A DNA stretch of 64,000 bases from Floccularia luteovirens (lineage: Eukaryota; Basidiomycota; Agaricomycetes; Agaricales; Squamanitaceae), in NCBI GenBank assembly GCA_009739215.1, contig VSJF01000005.1:1922001-1986000 (forward strand). Direction: 5' to 3'. A program made the translations under genes and the position numbers. This document shows positions 23,313 through 35,102 of this stretch, piece by piece. The notes beneath the pieces were generated by a model. It did no database searches, was not told where the DNA came from, and saw only the letters and a list, made by a program, of their open reading frames with translations. Numbering within the stretch: position 1 is the first letter of the stretch; every line of letters starts with the position of its first letter.

Positions 23313-24349
23313 ACCCGCGGACATGGATACTGGTTTTTTTCTGTAACCTAATAAATGTTCGCATTCAGTGATAACCTATTCTCAATTGAGGAAAAAGTAA
23401 GGCACAAACGACGTGGTGAAGTGCTGAAGCTGAAACTGCGAGCGAATGACAAGAGTGGGAGAATAAGTGGACTTCGAAACGCTTCAAGGTAAAACCGGAG
23501 ATTTCGATTTGGGCTGAGATGCTAAACATGTCATTTCTTTGTGGAAAAATGTTTCCGTGGCAGTCTACTCGTCCTGTTCGTGTGAGTTAAATAGAATGAA
23601 CACATTGTTGCGTATCAGTCGGTATATCTATATCGGAAAACACCGATGGCAGGTTGATCAAGCCACATCATCAGTAGGGCAGAGTTTACTTGCACTCCAA
23701 CTACTGATCACAGAGCCTGCTGATCATAACGTGCTTCGGACATTGCAAAATTCTCCGGACTTTGGAAAGTCGCCGCAAAGACATAGACAGATGGGTATCT
23801 CCATCCGCTCTTCAGCCATGGGCATTTTTTTCGAATTGTAGACATATCCCCGGTTGTGATGTTCATGACACCAATGGCAGAAACAAAGCTGTTGAGGCGC
23901 CTTGTCCCTTCATGAATGAATGATCAGAAATGCAATTTACCCGAAAAACTGGGATGTAAAATTATTGATTTGGTGACATCCAACACATCAGCTGTGTGAC
24001 AAAAAAAAATCTGAGATTTGTACGTATACAGAGATCGCTGTCATCTCTCCCTTGTACTTAAAAGTATACTGCACCACTTTCAAAAGTATACCGCCAGAAA
24101 CTATTGTTAAGACAAATACGAAATATTTATTTTAGACTGTTCGGTACTCTCTATGTACGCTCATATATCATTGACGCTTCGTTCTAGCACCGAGAACGCA
24201 TGCCACCATGGACACCTCTCATTTGACTTACCTTGCCTTGGTTAGATGGAGCAGGATACGGGTATTGATAGCAAGTCCACACATCACCCAGATATCATCT
24301 TATCGGAGTTCAGATTATTGCAACTTTTTCTTATCAACGACTCTAAACC
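23313..24349. other. Intergenic stretch between the transaldolase-like and PHO13 genes
   Basis: A 100-codon plus-strand ORF (23539-23841) has no motif and no supporting splice sites. Two near-identical pieces (AAAAGTATACTGCACCACTTTC and CAAAAGTATACCGCCAGAAA, around 24059-24105) form a short imperfect direct repeat upstream of the PHO13 gene. Nothing else is seen. Confidence 0.4.
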
Positions 24350-25584
24350 ATGAGTGCTCGAATCTCATCTCCAGCAGAATATTCAGCCCTGCTTGACAAC
24401 TATGATACTTGGATGTTTGACTGCGATGGCGTCCTATGGCGTGGAGACGAATTGATTGATGGAGCAATCGAGGTGTTGGAAATCTTGCGCAGCAGAAGTA
24501 TGTCATATATACCTTTTTTCAGATGTCCATGAATGGATAGAAGCTTATAATACACACTTACCACCAAAAAAAAAACCAACAAAGAGAAGAAGGTCGTTTT
24601 TGTCACTAATAACGCAACAAAATCGAGAAAGAGTTACAAGCACAAGTTTGATCAACTCGGGGTTGAAGCTCATGTGGTGAAACTAATCCTCGACATTTTC
24701 AAAATCACGAAGTATGGAGCTGACAATTTGATATAAAGGATGAGATATACGGTTCGGCATATGCATCAGCTGTTTATTTGTCTTCGGTGATCAAGCTGCC
24801 CAAGGAAAAGAAGGTTTATGTCATAGGAATGGGTGGATTGGAGGAAGAACTTCGTGATGAAGGAATCTCGTTTACAGGTGGTACGGTATGTTGTAATTAC
24901 CTTCTGAGCCAATGGGATCATAAACAATGCTTCTATAGGACCCTGCAGACAACATCCTTGACCCATTTACACTAGCCGAGTTTACCTTGGACAGTGATGT
25001 TGCTGCAGTAGTTTGTGGGCTTGACACAAAGATTAATTACACAAAGTTGTCGAAAGCCTTCCAATACTTGACACGCAATGAGGGGTGTCTATTCATCGCA
25101 ACAAACGAAGATAGCACGTACCCGAGCGCAGATGGCCTGTTACCAGGAGCAGGATCAATTAGCGCACCCCTGCGTTTCGCACTCGGCCGTGCTCCTATCT
25201 GTACAGGCAAACCCGCCAGTACAATGCTTGATTGCATCAAAGCCAAGTTTGTTCTTTTTCTAATTTAATACCCGTATTCATCGGATTAATGAATGGGCAC
25301 CTAGAATCAATTTTGATCCAAAACGAACCATAATGGTGGGGGATCGATTGAACACAGACATCTTATTCGGCCAGAGTGGTGGACTGGCAACTCTTCTCGT
25401 GTTAACTGGTGAAATTTTTTTGGTCTAGATCTTTGGTCTAGCTAATATTCATTTTCTTTTTTTTTTTAAATCGACAGGTATAACATCAGAGAGCGAGATC
25501 ACAGGAACAAATGCATCCCCGATCGTCCCAGATTTCGTCACACAATCACTTGGAGACCTTCGTGCTGTCTCGCAAGCATCATAG
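24350..25584 (+). CDS. PHO13: HAD-superfamily 2-phosphoglycolate/4-nitrophenyl phosphatase (PHO13-like)
   Basis: The HAD motifs are in order and intact: motif [20 protein letters not shown] near residue 20, motif [14 protein letters not shown], the cap segment [11 protein letters not shown] and [11 protein letters not shown], motif III lysine in [11 protein letters not shown], and motif [16 protein letters not shown]. The protein ends [10 protein letters not shown] with TAG at 25582-25584. At least six exons join in frame with GT-AG introns; total length is near 300 residues, as usual for the family. Yeast Pho13 and mammalian PGP remove toxic side products such as 2-phosphoglycolate and 4-phosphoerythronate, which is the likely cytosolic role here. 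That it follows a transaldolase-like gene is probably chance, though both touch pentose phosphate chemistry. Confidence 0.92.
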
Positions 25585-26681
25585 AAGTTTCTATACCACT
25601 AGAGCAATCCTAGAACCCTAGAATACATCGTGTAGACATTTTCATCGTATTCGTATACCACTCCTCGGCCTCATGTCCGAGGTGTTGAAACAACTAGTTC
25701 TATGGGATTACATTTCTTGCAGTTCTGATGCAGTTCATCATAAGAAAATGGTCGGTATCTTTCGAAGGATTACACGCAACATGTGATTGAAGAAATTTTT
25801 TTAACAGAAAAACTCATTCTACTCCCCATGTAGTAAGTATCTATATCAATATTCTGGCCGATTCGATGCTAACTTGCAACTGTCAGTGCTGTCAAATCAC
25901 TTGCTTCCATCTGTTTTCAGCGCTCAGGGCTTTAATTTTAAACAAGCGTTCACTGAAGTAGTCGCTACCGGATCGAGCCTTGTCATTCTAGGACTTTTGT
26001 TGAGATAACTATCAGCATATGGAAATCACTCCTCACTCAAAGTTCATCTTTGAGCTAAATGGAAGTACCGTCCAATGTATTGAACTTAAAGACCTCTTTA
26101 CGTGAATATTAATGCTACCCCCATCACTGGATCAACCCACCCCCCAGTGTACTTGTGTTGAGTGGTCTTGGCCAAGACGCAAGGGGAACACAAATTCCAA
26201 TGTGTGAGAAAGTTGTTCAAATAGTCTTTGTGTTGTATCTTGTATCTCAATAATGAAAAAATATCCGTTCTCGCAGAATCTTGTATAATGGAATCTACAA
26301 AACCTGCTCCAAGTGCCTAACGAAAAAAATGGCGCGGTTCAACTTCTAAAAAAAAATCTAGTGAGTATTTTGATAAATTGAGTGGTTTCACCCTTATCTC
26401 AACCCTGGTAACTGAATCAGTAAACATAGTATGAATTTGTATGGGCTCTATAACAGTCGTTGCAAAATATCTTCAGAGCAAGGATGTGTTACCATGTGAG
26501 CACTGAGATACTTACAACCTTTTCTGACTTGATATGTTTTCCTAAAATGACGCATTAGCCAACTCCGATAGTAAAAACAGCATTAAATAATCAATTGTGC
26601 TGTCCATCAGAACAACGGGCAGTTTTTCATAACAAAAAGTACTAACAAAGACTTATAGCTGGTACTTTCCTATCCATTGAT
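25585..26681. other. Intergenic stretch before the F-box pair
   Basis: About 1.1 kb without a gene. A segment near 26155-26295 starts TGTTGAGTGG and ends TCTACA and contains an AATAA-like signal, resembling a short solo LTR, but no target-site duplication was found. The call as LTR is not supported well enough. Confidence 0.35.
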
Positions 26682-28150
26682 ATGACTGCTCCCGAACAAC
26701 AGCAAGTTGCCACGTTCACCTCCTTACCCAGCGGATGATTTGCTAGAATTGCAGAATTCATGGATGACCTCCCCATGTACCACTTCGCGTGCATTTGCAA
26801 GATTGTCAACAGCGTGTACTTCCCATCTATTATATACGCCATGGTATTACGCTCCGGAGAACTGGATTTACGCACATCATTGGCAACATTATCGGACTCC
26901 GTCGGATCTGGTCAACTTTTACAACATAATTGACCGTTTGAATTCCGTCGACACAGTCAAGATCAGCTTTGCCCCCAAGGTGTTCAAAGGAGATGACGCC
27001 TTCTATATGGACTACGCAATTTGTTAAAAATACTGAATAAGATTTTATCACGCTCATGCACCACGCTTTATGTTGTGGGTGACTGCAAGCTCTTTGTTTC
27101 AGACGTTGCCCATAAATCTTCCCCAAGGCCTGCTCAACTCAATTTTAAACCAGCAAATCAATATATCTTTCATTCCTCCAAAAGACGCAACAACCAAATC
27201 ACTACATCCTCATCGAATTCCACCAGTCTTCCACTTTATAAGAATTTTCTCCGTAAAGCTCAGGATATACTGTGGTTTTACCGCTTTTCTCAGAGGTCAA
27301 AAGAGTCGATACTGATCGCCCCACCCGACCAACCTTGACCGTGTGTGGAGTTCAGTCCTCCGTGGTCCTGGGCGGCCAATTACTCACATGAACGTGTTCG
27401 ATATTGGCACTCTAACGTACTTCAATACCAACACTAGTTTTCGAGTCGAACAGTTCAACACCGGATGCATGGACTCAACTCCAGCTACAGTCACTCCTTT
27501 TCCCAGTCTTAACGGGCCTGATAATACACTTCCGAGTTTCTATTCAAAACATAGGGAATCACATTTGAACAACTAGGACAGTTTCTTGTGCGGTATCCAA
27601 CCATCAACGGACTCCACCTCGAGGGTATAACAATTCCATCGCAGTTGACTCCACCCTCTGAACATATCCTACCCAATTTACTAAGACTTCGTCGCGCGTC
27701 CAAAATACGCGAGCTTGTTTCTGGACTCTATGTACCGCTCAAAACAGCAATGGTCGGTTACTTCTCATCTAGACTTTATAATGCTCGAAAATATTTCTTT
27801 ACCATGAACTCGATGACGCTCTAGCATCCGTGATGTGCATTGACAAAGAAATCAATTTAAGTACATGATTTCGGAAACATTCCCTCAGTGTCTTGACCGT
27901 ATTGACAAGAACCACTTATCTTGTTATTATTGCAGATGAGTTCATCAAGTATTCAAGAAAAACTCTCGACGTCTTGGCTTCTTGGATTGTACTATTCCGG
28001 AGTGCGAAAAGCTTGGAAATGATTGAATGTTCTGGCAAGGATTTCAATTCCAGTGATTTTGTTTCCTTTGTAGCTCAGAAATGCCCGGAAATGAATTCAT
28101 TTAGATTTAATAGCCAACTACCCATATACCTAGAGTCTTTAAAAAGTTGA
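26682..28150 (+). pseudogene. Degenerate F-box protein gene, tandem copy of the next gene
   Basis: The start MTAPEQQQVATFTSLPSG runs into an in-frame TGA inside the F-box. After it the frame continues as FARIAEFMDDLPMYHF, CICKIVNSVYFP, clearly related to the F-box of the intact gene (LLTQIAAFIDDDTMYHLGC). Further pieces lie in different frames: HHWQHYR, DRLNSVDTVKISFAP, LSRSCTTLYVVGDCKL and, near the end, a piece matching the intact C-terminus (AQKCPEMNSFRFNS). Several frameshifts and at least one stop make it non-functional. It lies directly upstream of its intact relative in the same orientation. Confidence 0.85.
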
Positions 28151-28403
28151 GCAAAAAGTTGAGCGTAGAAAGATTGGCTGTTACATAATCGATTTATATA
28201 AATTTATATGTTGTGTGGATACAACTTTTTGTCTTCAGGATTTCATAAAACTTTATGCACACAGCTTTTGACAAACGTTGCCGTTGACGTGTCTTAATTT
28301 TGTTTGAATATACAAGTATGGCCCCCTCATGCGCTGAAACATTTGAGTCCCTACTATCCAACTTGAAGCCTTCAGCTTCAGGGTCAAGCACACTCTGCTG
28401 AGC

Positions 28404-30005
28404 ATGGCACAGTCCGCTACATTGACCTCATTGCCAAACGAGCTACTCACCCAAATCGCAGCATTCATAGACGATGACACCATGTATCATCTTGGCTGCA
28501 CTTGCAAAATCTTGAATAATGCTATACTACCCATCTTTCACAAGCGCCATAACACCCAACTGCAGCCAAACGGGTATCTCGCATATCACTGGCAACACCA
28601 TGCCGAGGTTCCGCGTTTTCTTCGTGTATCTTTCTTCATCCAGTCAATAAAGGATCTTCATCTACACCTTCGTCCAGACACGAGCTGGGCATCCAGGCTA
28701 AAGGATCTACGCAGTCTATATGACCTGATTTCTCGATTGGATTCTGTTGGAGTGGTGAAGATCAGCTTCTTGCCAAAATGCAGTAGCTACGATCCACAAG
28801 GATGGTATTACCTGTGGTCAATAGAAGTTGTGAGGTTGTTGAATTTGATCTTGTCTCGCTCGTGCACTACGCTCTATGTCGCAGGCGATTGTAGGCTCTC
28901 TGTAACGGAAATGGCTCAGAGGTCGTCCCAGAGCCTTCTGGACTCACTCTTGAACCAAACATATGATGTTTCTTTCGCCGGAATAGGTGACCAATTCACT
29001 ACACCCCCGACAGATATCAACAGGCGATTTTATCAGAAGATCCTTCGCAAATTTCGTGCTAGATTTCGACGAGCGGACCCTCCTCTACAGCTTTCTTTAA
29101 ATGGCAATAAACGGGACGGTGTTCATACTTGTCATCCCCGTCCAGGCTTGCACACATTTGGGGTTCAATCCTACATGGTCCTCAGCGGTCCTTTTCTTGA
29201 ATGGACGCGTTCGACGTTGTCACTTAATTGTACCTCAATCAGTTCACTAACCTTCAACGCACGTAATCTAACACCAGATGTATGGACCGAACTCCGGCTT
29301 CAGTCACTCTTATTCCCAGCTCTGAAGGAATTGTCGATACGCTCCTCCAAAGTCCCGTGGGGACGAGAGGGGGTTACGTTACAACGTGTACGCCAGTTTA
29401 TCATACGACACTCAACTATTACGACACTCTGCTTAGAAGGTTTATCCATACCACAACGGGTCACCCCACTTACTAAACCCACTCTACCCCATTTACGAAA
29501 CCTCATTGCGAATCCAAGATACGTCAGCTGGCTGTTAAACCCCGCATATTGTTCAGAGGAGTTGCAGTCGGTGACAATTGCGTCGGAGTTTCACCGTTTC
29601 GACGCGCTGGATGAAGGTCTTGTTTCTGTTATGCGCATCAATAGAGATGTCAAATTATGCCTACGATTCCCAAACACAGGTCTACATATATGGCTGGAGA
29701 AGCACATTTCTATGACTGGACCCACAAGTATTGTAACAAACTTGACAGAAATCACCCATCTTATCATCAATACCAACTACTGTTTAAAGTTCTCGCAGGT
29801 TACCCTCGAATTATTATCCTCTTGGCTTGCCCTTTTTCCAAGTCTCAAAACCCTGGAACTGATAGAGAATTCTGGAACGAGAGATGAGGACTTGACAGGT
29901 GATGAGTTTCATTTGTCCATTGCTCAGAAGTGCCCTCAGTTAGAGACACTTACATTGAATTCCCATTCAGTATCTATAGCATCTTTGAGAACTTGTACAA
30001 TGTAG
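28404..30005 (+). CDS. F-box protein (533 residues, single exon)
   Basis: An uninterrupted ORF begins MAQSATLTSLPNELLTQIAA, with the F-box at residues 9-55 (LPNELLTQIAAFIDD, TCKILNNAILPIF). The rest has irregular leucine-rich spacing (for example LKELSIRSS, ITTLCLEGLSIP, LFPSLKTLELIEN, CPQLETLTLNS), as in many fungal F-box/LRR-like proteins. Such proteins usually act as substrate adaptors of SCF ubiquitin ligases by binding Skp1; the target is unknown. The family is often strongly expanded in basidiomycetes. The broken tandem copy at 26682-28150 supports local duplication. No intron is needed. Confidence 0.87.
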   Translation: MAQSATLTSLPNELLTQIAAFIDDDTMYHLGCTCKILNNAILPIFHKRHNTQLQPNGYLAYHWQHHAEVPRFLRVSFFIQSIKDLHLHLRPDTSWASRLKDLRSLYDLISRLDSVGVVKISFLPKCSSYDPQGWYYLWSIEVVRLLNLILSRSCTTLYVAGDCRLSVTEMAQRSSQSLLDSLLNQTYDVSFAGIGDQFTTPPTDINRRFYQKILRKFRARFRRADPPLQLSLNGNKRDGVHTCHPRPGLHTFGVQSYMVLSGPFLEWTRSTLSLNCTSISSLTFNARNLTPDVWTELRLQSLLFPALKELSIRSSKVPWGREGVTLQRVRQFIIRHSTITTLCLEGLSIPQRVTPLTKPTLPHLRNLIANPRYVSWLLNPAYCSEELQSVTIASEFHRFDALDEGLVSVMRINRDVKLCLRFPNTGLHIWLEKHISMTGPTSIVTNLTEITHLIINTNYCLKFSQVTLELLSSWLALFPSLKTLELIENSGTRDEDLTGDEFHLSIAQKCPQLETLTLNSHSVSIASLRTCTM

Positions 30006-30338
30006 AAAAAAATGTTGTACTAGGTTAGGCATTGATTATATGTACTATGTAACTAGACTCCTCAAAAATCTGCTTTCAATATATTGTACAGTTCGCAGCG
30101 CGAAAACAAAATATTATGAACAAGGAGTGAATCTTGGGCAGTCTCACTGTGTTCTCGTCGAAATTGCGTCTGCAATCTTTGAGTAAAAAAGCAAATAATT
30201 CTGCATATGACCTCCTCGGTCGTTCTTTTGACATGATTGTATACATGCACTCATAATGAAGTGTGACAACAGGTGCGAGGTGCATGGGCTGTTGTTACAC
30301 AAGACTCCGGGGCGACAATATCCTATAAGCGATTATAT
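30006..30338. other. Intergenic stretch between the convergent F-box and eL34 genes
   Basis: About 330 bases of 3' flanks. No RNA or gene was recognised. Small minus-strand ORFs here are random. Confidence 0.4.
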
Positions 30339-30816
30339 CTACTTTCCACCAGCGGCAGGCTTCTGCTGCAACTTGATGACCCTCTTCACAATCTTTGCCT
30401 CTTCTACCAAGAATGCTCGTAGAATACTATGTTTGTAGAGTGTTGAGTAAGATAACAATAGAAAGAATTATATTGGGATTGGTCCTTACCGAGACTTCAC
30501 ACATTTTCCACACCTTGACCCTCCGTATGCTCTTTGGACAGTTTTTTGGCGTTTTGAGATGGTAGCATATTCACGTGGACGCAAAGCGGGGACCTTAAAT
30601 GTCATAACAAAAAGTTATTAAAGTCCAAACAAAGCGTCCCAGCTCGAAGAGACGTACACCAGGAAGGGAAACACCGCAGTCACCGCATTTTGGAGCGGTC
30701 GCAAGCTTTTTCAGATGATGATATACGAGCTTGCCACCAGGAGTTTTCACAACGCGTCTACGGTTTGAAGTTGTGTTGTACGACTTGCGTTTACGGAGGG
30801 TTACACGTTGGGCCAT
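30339..30816 (-). CDS. RPL34: Large-subunit ribosomal protein eL34
   Basis: Three coding exons give MAQRVTLRKRKSYNTTSNRR, TPGGKLVYHHLKK, a zinc-binding CxxC pair CGDCGVSLPG and, after the first intron, REYATISKRQKTVQRAYGGS. The second cysteine pair CGKC follows, and the end is AFLVEEAKIVKRVIKLQQKP. TAG lies at 30341-30339. This is the complete eL34 of the 60S subunit. A consensus acceptor (TTTTTTCTAG) lies 7-10 bases upstream of the ATG, so the first intron probably sits in the 5' UTR, with its donor near 30975. This is common for ribosomal protein genes. Confidence 0.95.
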
Positions 30817-30959
30817 TGGGTAGTCTAGAAAAAATAGCAGTTCAGCATTAGGTCCTCCCCATAGACGTAGTCCAGGTGGGGCGAATCAATCCTTCAATCC
30901 ATCTCCAACTTCGCATATATCCAGACACATTCTTTCCACCACTCTGCATTATCATCGCA

Positions 30960-31140
30960 ATAAATTAAGTAATACTCACTTCGTCGACCTGGGGATGCTT
31001 TAAGAACCAATGTCAGATATACAAATTACTTTCAAAGTTCCGAAATTCCTCACCTTGTCTTGAAGATGTCGATGCCGATATCGAAAGAATTCAAGCATTA
31101 TTGGTGGCTGATAAACTGCCCAGTACCGCACGGCAAACTG
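30960..31140 (-). other. Spliced leader exons of eL34 or a very small gene
   Basis: On the minus strand, after a good acceptor (GTACCGCAG near 31138), an open exon of about 90 bases runs to a GTGAGG donor. It is followed by an 18-base exon (CATCCCCAGGTCGACGAA) flanked by AAAG and GTGAGT. The exon reads openly as FAVRYWAVYQPPIMLEFFRY and RHRHLQDK. These could be 5' UTR exons of eL34 or the 3' end of a separate short gene; no convincing start codon was found upstream. Confidence 0.35.
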
Positions 31141-32723
31141 CGGTACATAAATATTAGGTAATTAATTCCGTTAACCAAAGTCATTTACTCGGCGCTTTAA
31201 ATCTATTGTGATGGATCTAACTGTACTCAGCCCAAACTTTAAAACCATCCAAACATTAAATCTCCTAGGAGACCGTCAACTCAAGGGACAAGCGAATACG
31301 AAGAATTGCTCTTGTACTCTGTTTGATTAGAACATGGTCCCCAAGAGCGCTCACCCGACAATTCTCAACTAGGCTACAATGATTACCACTTACAATTCAG
31401 GCTCTGGAAGTGAATAGGTGCACGGAAACCATCCAAACTGGAAACTTCGGGTTAAGGGCATCGACTGGATCGGAAATGATTCAGAAATAGACAAACTTGT
31501 GCACATCGCCGTTTGAGCATGCGTACCCCAATTCGTGGCTGGCTGATGTGAATCCTTTGGCAAGGAATCCTATGTATCTAGGTTTCCCAGGTTTATTAAG
31601 ACCTCCTCCGCAAACGGAGTCAATTATGGGCAGATAATGCTAGATGCAGTCAGTTAGACATATGATCTCCGTTAGGTATGTGTGCACCGAAAGGTTCATA
31701 AAGGTGATTCATCATTCTATAGCAGCCTCAAGGTGAAGTGTTCCTGAACAAAACCAACTCATGAAAGAACTTGGGATAAGACACATCTACACACAGTATC
31801 TCTCACTTCCGTAAAAGTGATGAATTGACTTTTTCTATATAACCTCTCCCTGAAAAGCCAAGTTTAACCGATTGTTCTTGCACGACCATAAAAAATCTCA
31901 CCCACTTATTGCGGAGACTCAAAAGACGGAGCCAACCTTGAGAAAATATGTCTCAAAGTAAGTACTAAATCCCGTCGTTCAATTGGGATGGAAACCGCAA
32001 CAAACCCTCAACGATCAGAGTAATTACCGCCGCCGCCCTCGATTGCTCTGCGTTCTGTTTATTTTGAGCAGCTCCCCCCAGGTCGATCATAATATAAGGA
32101 GGTGTTGTTCTGACCTACTAAATCTGATACTGACATTTAAATAATCGATCAGCATAATAAAACGCAAGACCACATAAATCGAGATCAGGTATCTATACAC
32201 TTTTATCAAGTTTGATGTATTATACATACATCTCCAGTTTTATTTCCTACCCATTGAATGTGATGGTGCTGGCGTACATCACACGACAATCTTTCCTTAT
32301 TTAAACTACAACAACGCGAGAAAGAGGGGTTTAACACACACGTTGTAGCATCGGCTTTTACACTTTCACCTCCGACAAGAGCAGTATTTATTAATGAAAG
32401 CAGCCTAGCATATGTAAAACCCATTGTGAACCTCGCCTTCCGCTGTTTACGCAATGCTTCTCAATCATATTCAACAAATATAACCAGCTTATATGGCCAG
32501 TAGGATCCAGCAACTCGTTGATCATTTTTACCAGTCATAATGTATCCTACTAAAACATACAAAACATCAACATCAATCCTACCAAACTAAGTACGACAAC
32601 AGTCACTAGTATATAAATGTCATAATGGAGGAGCATACAAGACGCAAGGATTAATTCAATCATTAACGAGATCTTACGAAGCAGCATTTAAACCTACAAC
32701 AATGCAGAAAGGCTTATTATGAT
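31141..32723. other. Gene-poor stretch upstream of eL34 and downstream of the membrane protein gene
   Basis: About 1.6 kb. A TATA-like TCTATATAAC at about 31838-31847 lies 100 bases before an ATG at 31948 followed by a GTAAGT donor, but no acceptor gives a believable protein. The rest is AT-rich with no recognised gene. Confidence 0.35.
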
Positions 32724-34220
32724 TTAGAACCTATGAGAGTTGAATGCAACGTCGTCATCAAAAGGATCATCCTTATCATCTCTCTGCATGTATGGTTTTC
32801 CATCATTGGAGTACCCTGGAGGTTTGCCATCGTATGGTGGTGCAAACGGATCGTCACGGTCTGCCTGAGGTGGAGGGCCAGGGGGAGGTGCGTATTGTTG
32901 GCGTCTTGGTTCATAAGCGGGGACATATCCCGGTCCGGAAGCGTTGTATGGCGGATTATAGTGTGATGGGAACGTTTCAGTACGACTTTGATTGGCTGGA
33001 GCGCGCGATACATTGATGGCACTCGTTGGATCTAAAAGTTGACGGTAGAATCCAAACGCAATGGCGGTAAGGAAAGCTGCGAGAACTGAGTAATGAATGT
33101 CAGGGTTACTCGACGTGTATATTATCGTGTAAATTCACCTGTAGTTGCAAGTAATGAAACTATTTCCGACCACGAGCCACGATTCCAGGAGTCTCGACAC
33201 CATGCAAGAGCTTCAGGTCCGTCTAGAGTGTCCGCGGCGATAGGACCCCAAAAACCAAACTGGTATTCGATGTTAAAGAAAGAAACATGTATAAAACTAG
33301 GAGGGTACGTACGAATACAACGGTTTGGCCGTTGGCGATATCAGCGCAGGAACTGATTAGGTCGTCCTGGTTTGCTTTTGTTAATTCACTCAGCGACTAT
33401 TGACAATGAGAGTAAATTTTACCTTGAACACGAAATGTATGACAGTACGCGTAATTCCGATGCCCAAAATGAGTATTGTAACAAGAACAGATAGAAATGC
33501 GTAAATCCTGGCTAGGGAAACGTTTTGCTGAAAATACTTTCAGACTCAACGTTGTAGTTTGACAGATTGTAACATACCCGAAGTGCTGCGAGTACACCGA
33601 ACGCCTATGAAGAATTGTGTCAGTTTGTCCATTATGAATACATTTTAATACTATTTTACCTCGATACCTGTGACTAACATATATACTGCGCCCAGCGCAA
33701 TTGATATGATCTTTATTGTGGCTACACCTTCTGCAAAAAAATATTAGGGTTATGAATTGATCAAGAATAAGATCTCTTACTTTCGATCCCAGCATTCCTG
33801 AAAAACCCGATCTACAAACAGACCATAAGAACATGACCTTCAGTTTGTGTATAGCTACTTACACCACTAAGTGACTGGTAAGCTCGATTGAACGATTATG
33901 ACTAAAGAATGGACATACGATGCTAATGACCAGATCCCAGCAATGAAGGCAACTGTAACATAGATGTCTCAGACGGGATCAATAGCAAAATGAACCTGAT
34001 GCATGCATACCTGCAAGGACCATTGGCCGCAGACTACGTTTGTATACTCTCCCAACGAAAGCATATGAAGGTGGTGGACCTATTGAATGCGAAGGAGAAG
34101 TTGTGTAAGAAATTGCCAGTGATTGGATGAAATCAGGAACTTGCCTGAGAAGCTTTAGCTCAGCCGACAAATCAACTAAAATGATGTGGACATACCTGGT
34201 GGAGGGGGCCTGCTATCCAT
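32724..34220 (-). CDS. Multi-pass membrane protein with proline-rich cytosolic tails
   Basis: About eleven exons splice in frame from ATG 34220 to TAA 32724. The N-terminus is MDSRPPPPGPPPSYAFVGRV. Transmembrane segments follow around RPMVLAGVAFIAGIWSLA, KIISIALGAVYMLVTGIE, IYAFLSVLVTILILGIGI and ATTAFLTAIAFGFYRQLL, giving four spans. A loop between spans 3 and 4 includes ISSCADIANGQTVVFFGFWG and a cysteine-containing stretch. The tail is Pro/Tyr/Asp-rich (EPRRQQYAPPPGPPPQ). One exon is only 10 bases (TCACTTAGTG) and is required for frame. This layout is common for unstudied fungal tetraspan plasma or endomembrane proteins. I do not recognise a named family. Confidence 0.75.
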
Positions 34221-35102
34221 GAATCACAGACAAAGAGTAATGGGGAGAAAAGTTTTTTTTGGTAACGGTGGTAGTAGTTGGAGTTTAAGAGGGACGACAA
34301 AGGCTGACGACGGTCATACAGGAGCTTACTAGGGGGATTGTCTGTTCCGGTGACGAAGGCTGTGGAGCGGTCCAGCAGTATTACTATATCTGGTAGTTGA
34401 CCCGGCCGACAATTGAGATTGCATTGTTTGGCTACGGCTTTGATAATAAATCTGAGATACAAACAAAGTAATTTTAGCCTATTGTAGTTAATCAGGGGTC
34501 GCATCCCAAATTATTTTTGATGACAACAGGTTGGTGGAAATAAATTTAGTTCTGCTGCGCTCGGTCAAGCAGGGTCAAGTTCCGAACTTTTAAGATACGC
34601 GATGACATCGACAATGATTGATGGTTATCTACGCTCACTTGTGTCACATTCAAACCACCATTTTAAGCTAATTCCGAGTTGTTACACGTAAAAACTTGGA
34701 AGCGAGTTTCTTGTATATGTAGCATCTAATATACCGAAGTATAACGCAGTTTTATATTGCTGTGTAGTAGCCCCAAACGCCGAACGACAAACCAGTGCAG
34801 CCGGCCACCGTTTCTAAGGATATTATCAATCCCTACAATGTGAAATCAACTTGATTGACATTGAGTTGTCATAGGTATCCAATAGTGAACGACAGTTGTC
34901 ATAAAAATAGCCACATCCATGTTGAACCCGTACATACATCAGTAAGAGGACATGGCTCTTGAGCTTAATTGCTAATACTATATCAGTGCAAGTCGTGAGC
35001 GTGGGGTGATCTTGTCCACAATGTCAATGGAATTAAATATGCTGGTGCAATTGACATGATATACATGAGTACAATGAGTGAGACGCAAGTTCTGACAAAG
35101 CT
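34221..35102. other. Intergenic stretch, promoter side of the membrane protein gene
   Basis: About 880 bases with no supported gene. A minus-strand ORF at 34172-34504 merely reads through the 5' leader and first exon of the membrane protein gene in another frame. Confidence 0.4.

Noticed and set aside
23539..23841. 100-codon ORF between the transaldolase-like and PHO13 genes
   Set aside because: No motif, no splice signals, no promoter-like sequence, and composition like the flanking intergenic DNA.
26155..26295. Short solo LTR (TGTTGAGTGG ... TCTACA)
   Set aside because: No target-site duplication, no second copy in the window and very short length.
30860..30970. Box C/D snoRNA inside the eL34 leader intron
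   Set aside because: The C box (GCGATGA) has a mismatch, the terminal stem does not pair and no rRNA guide could be identified by eye.
31948..32144. A possible small gene starting MSQ with a TATA box 100 bases upstream and a GTAAGT donor
   Set aside because: The natural acceptor (CGATCAG) gives an immediate stop, and alternative acceptors give short unconvincing proteins.
34172..34504. 110-codon minus-strand ORF upstream of the membrane protein
   Set aside because: It reads through the start exon of the membrane protein in another frame and ends within its first intron.
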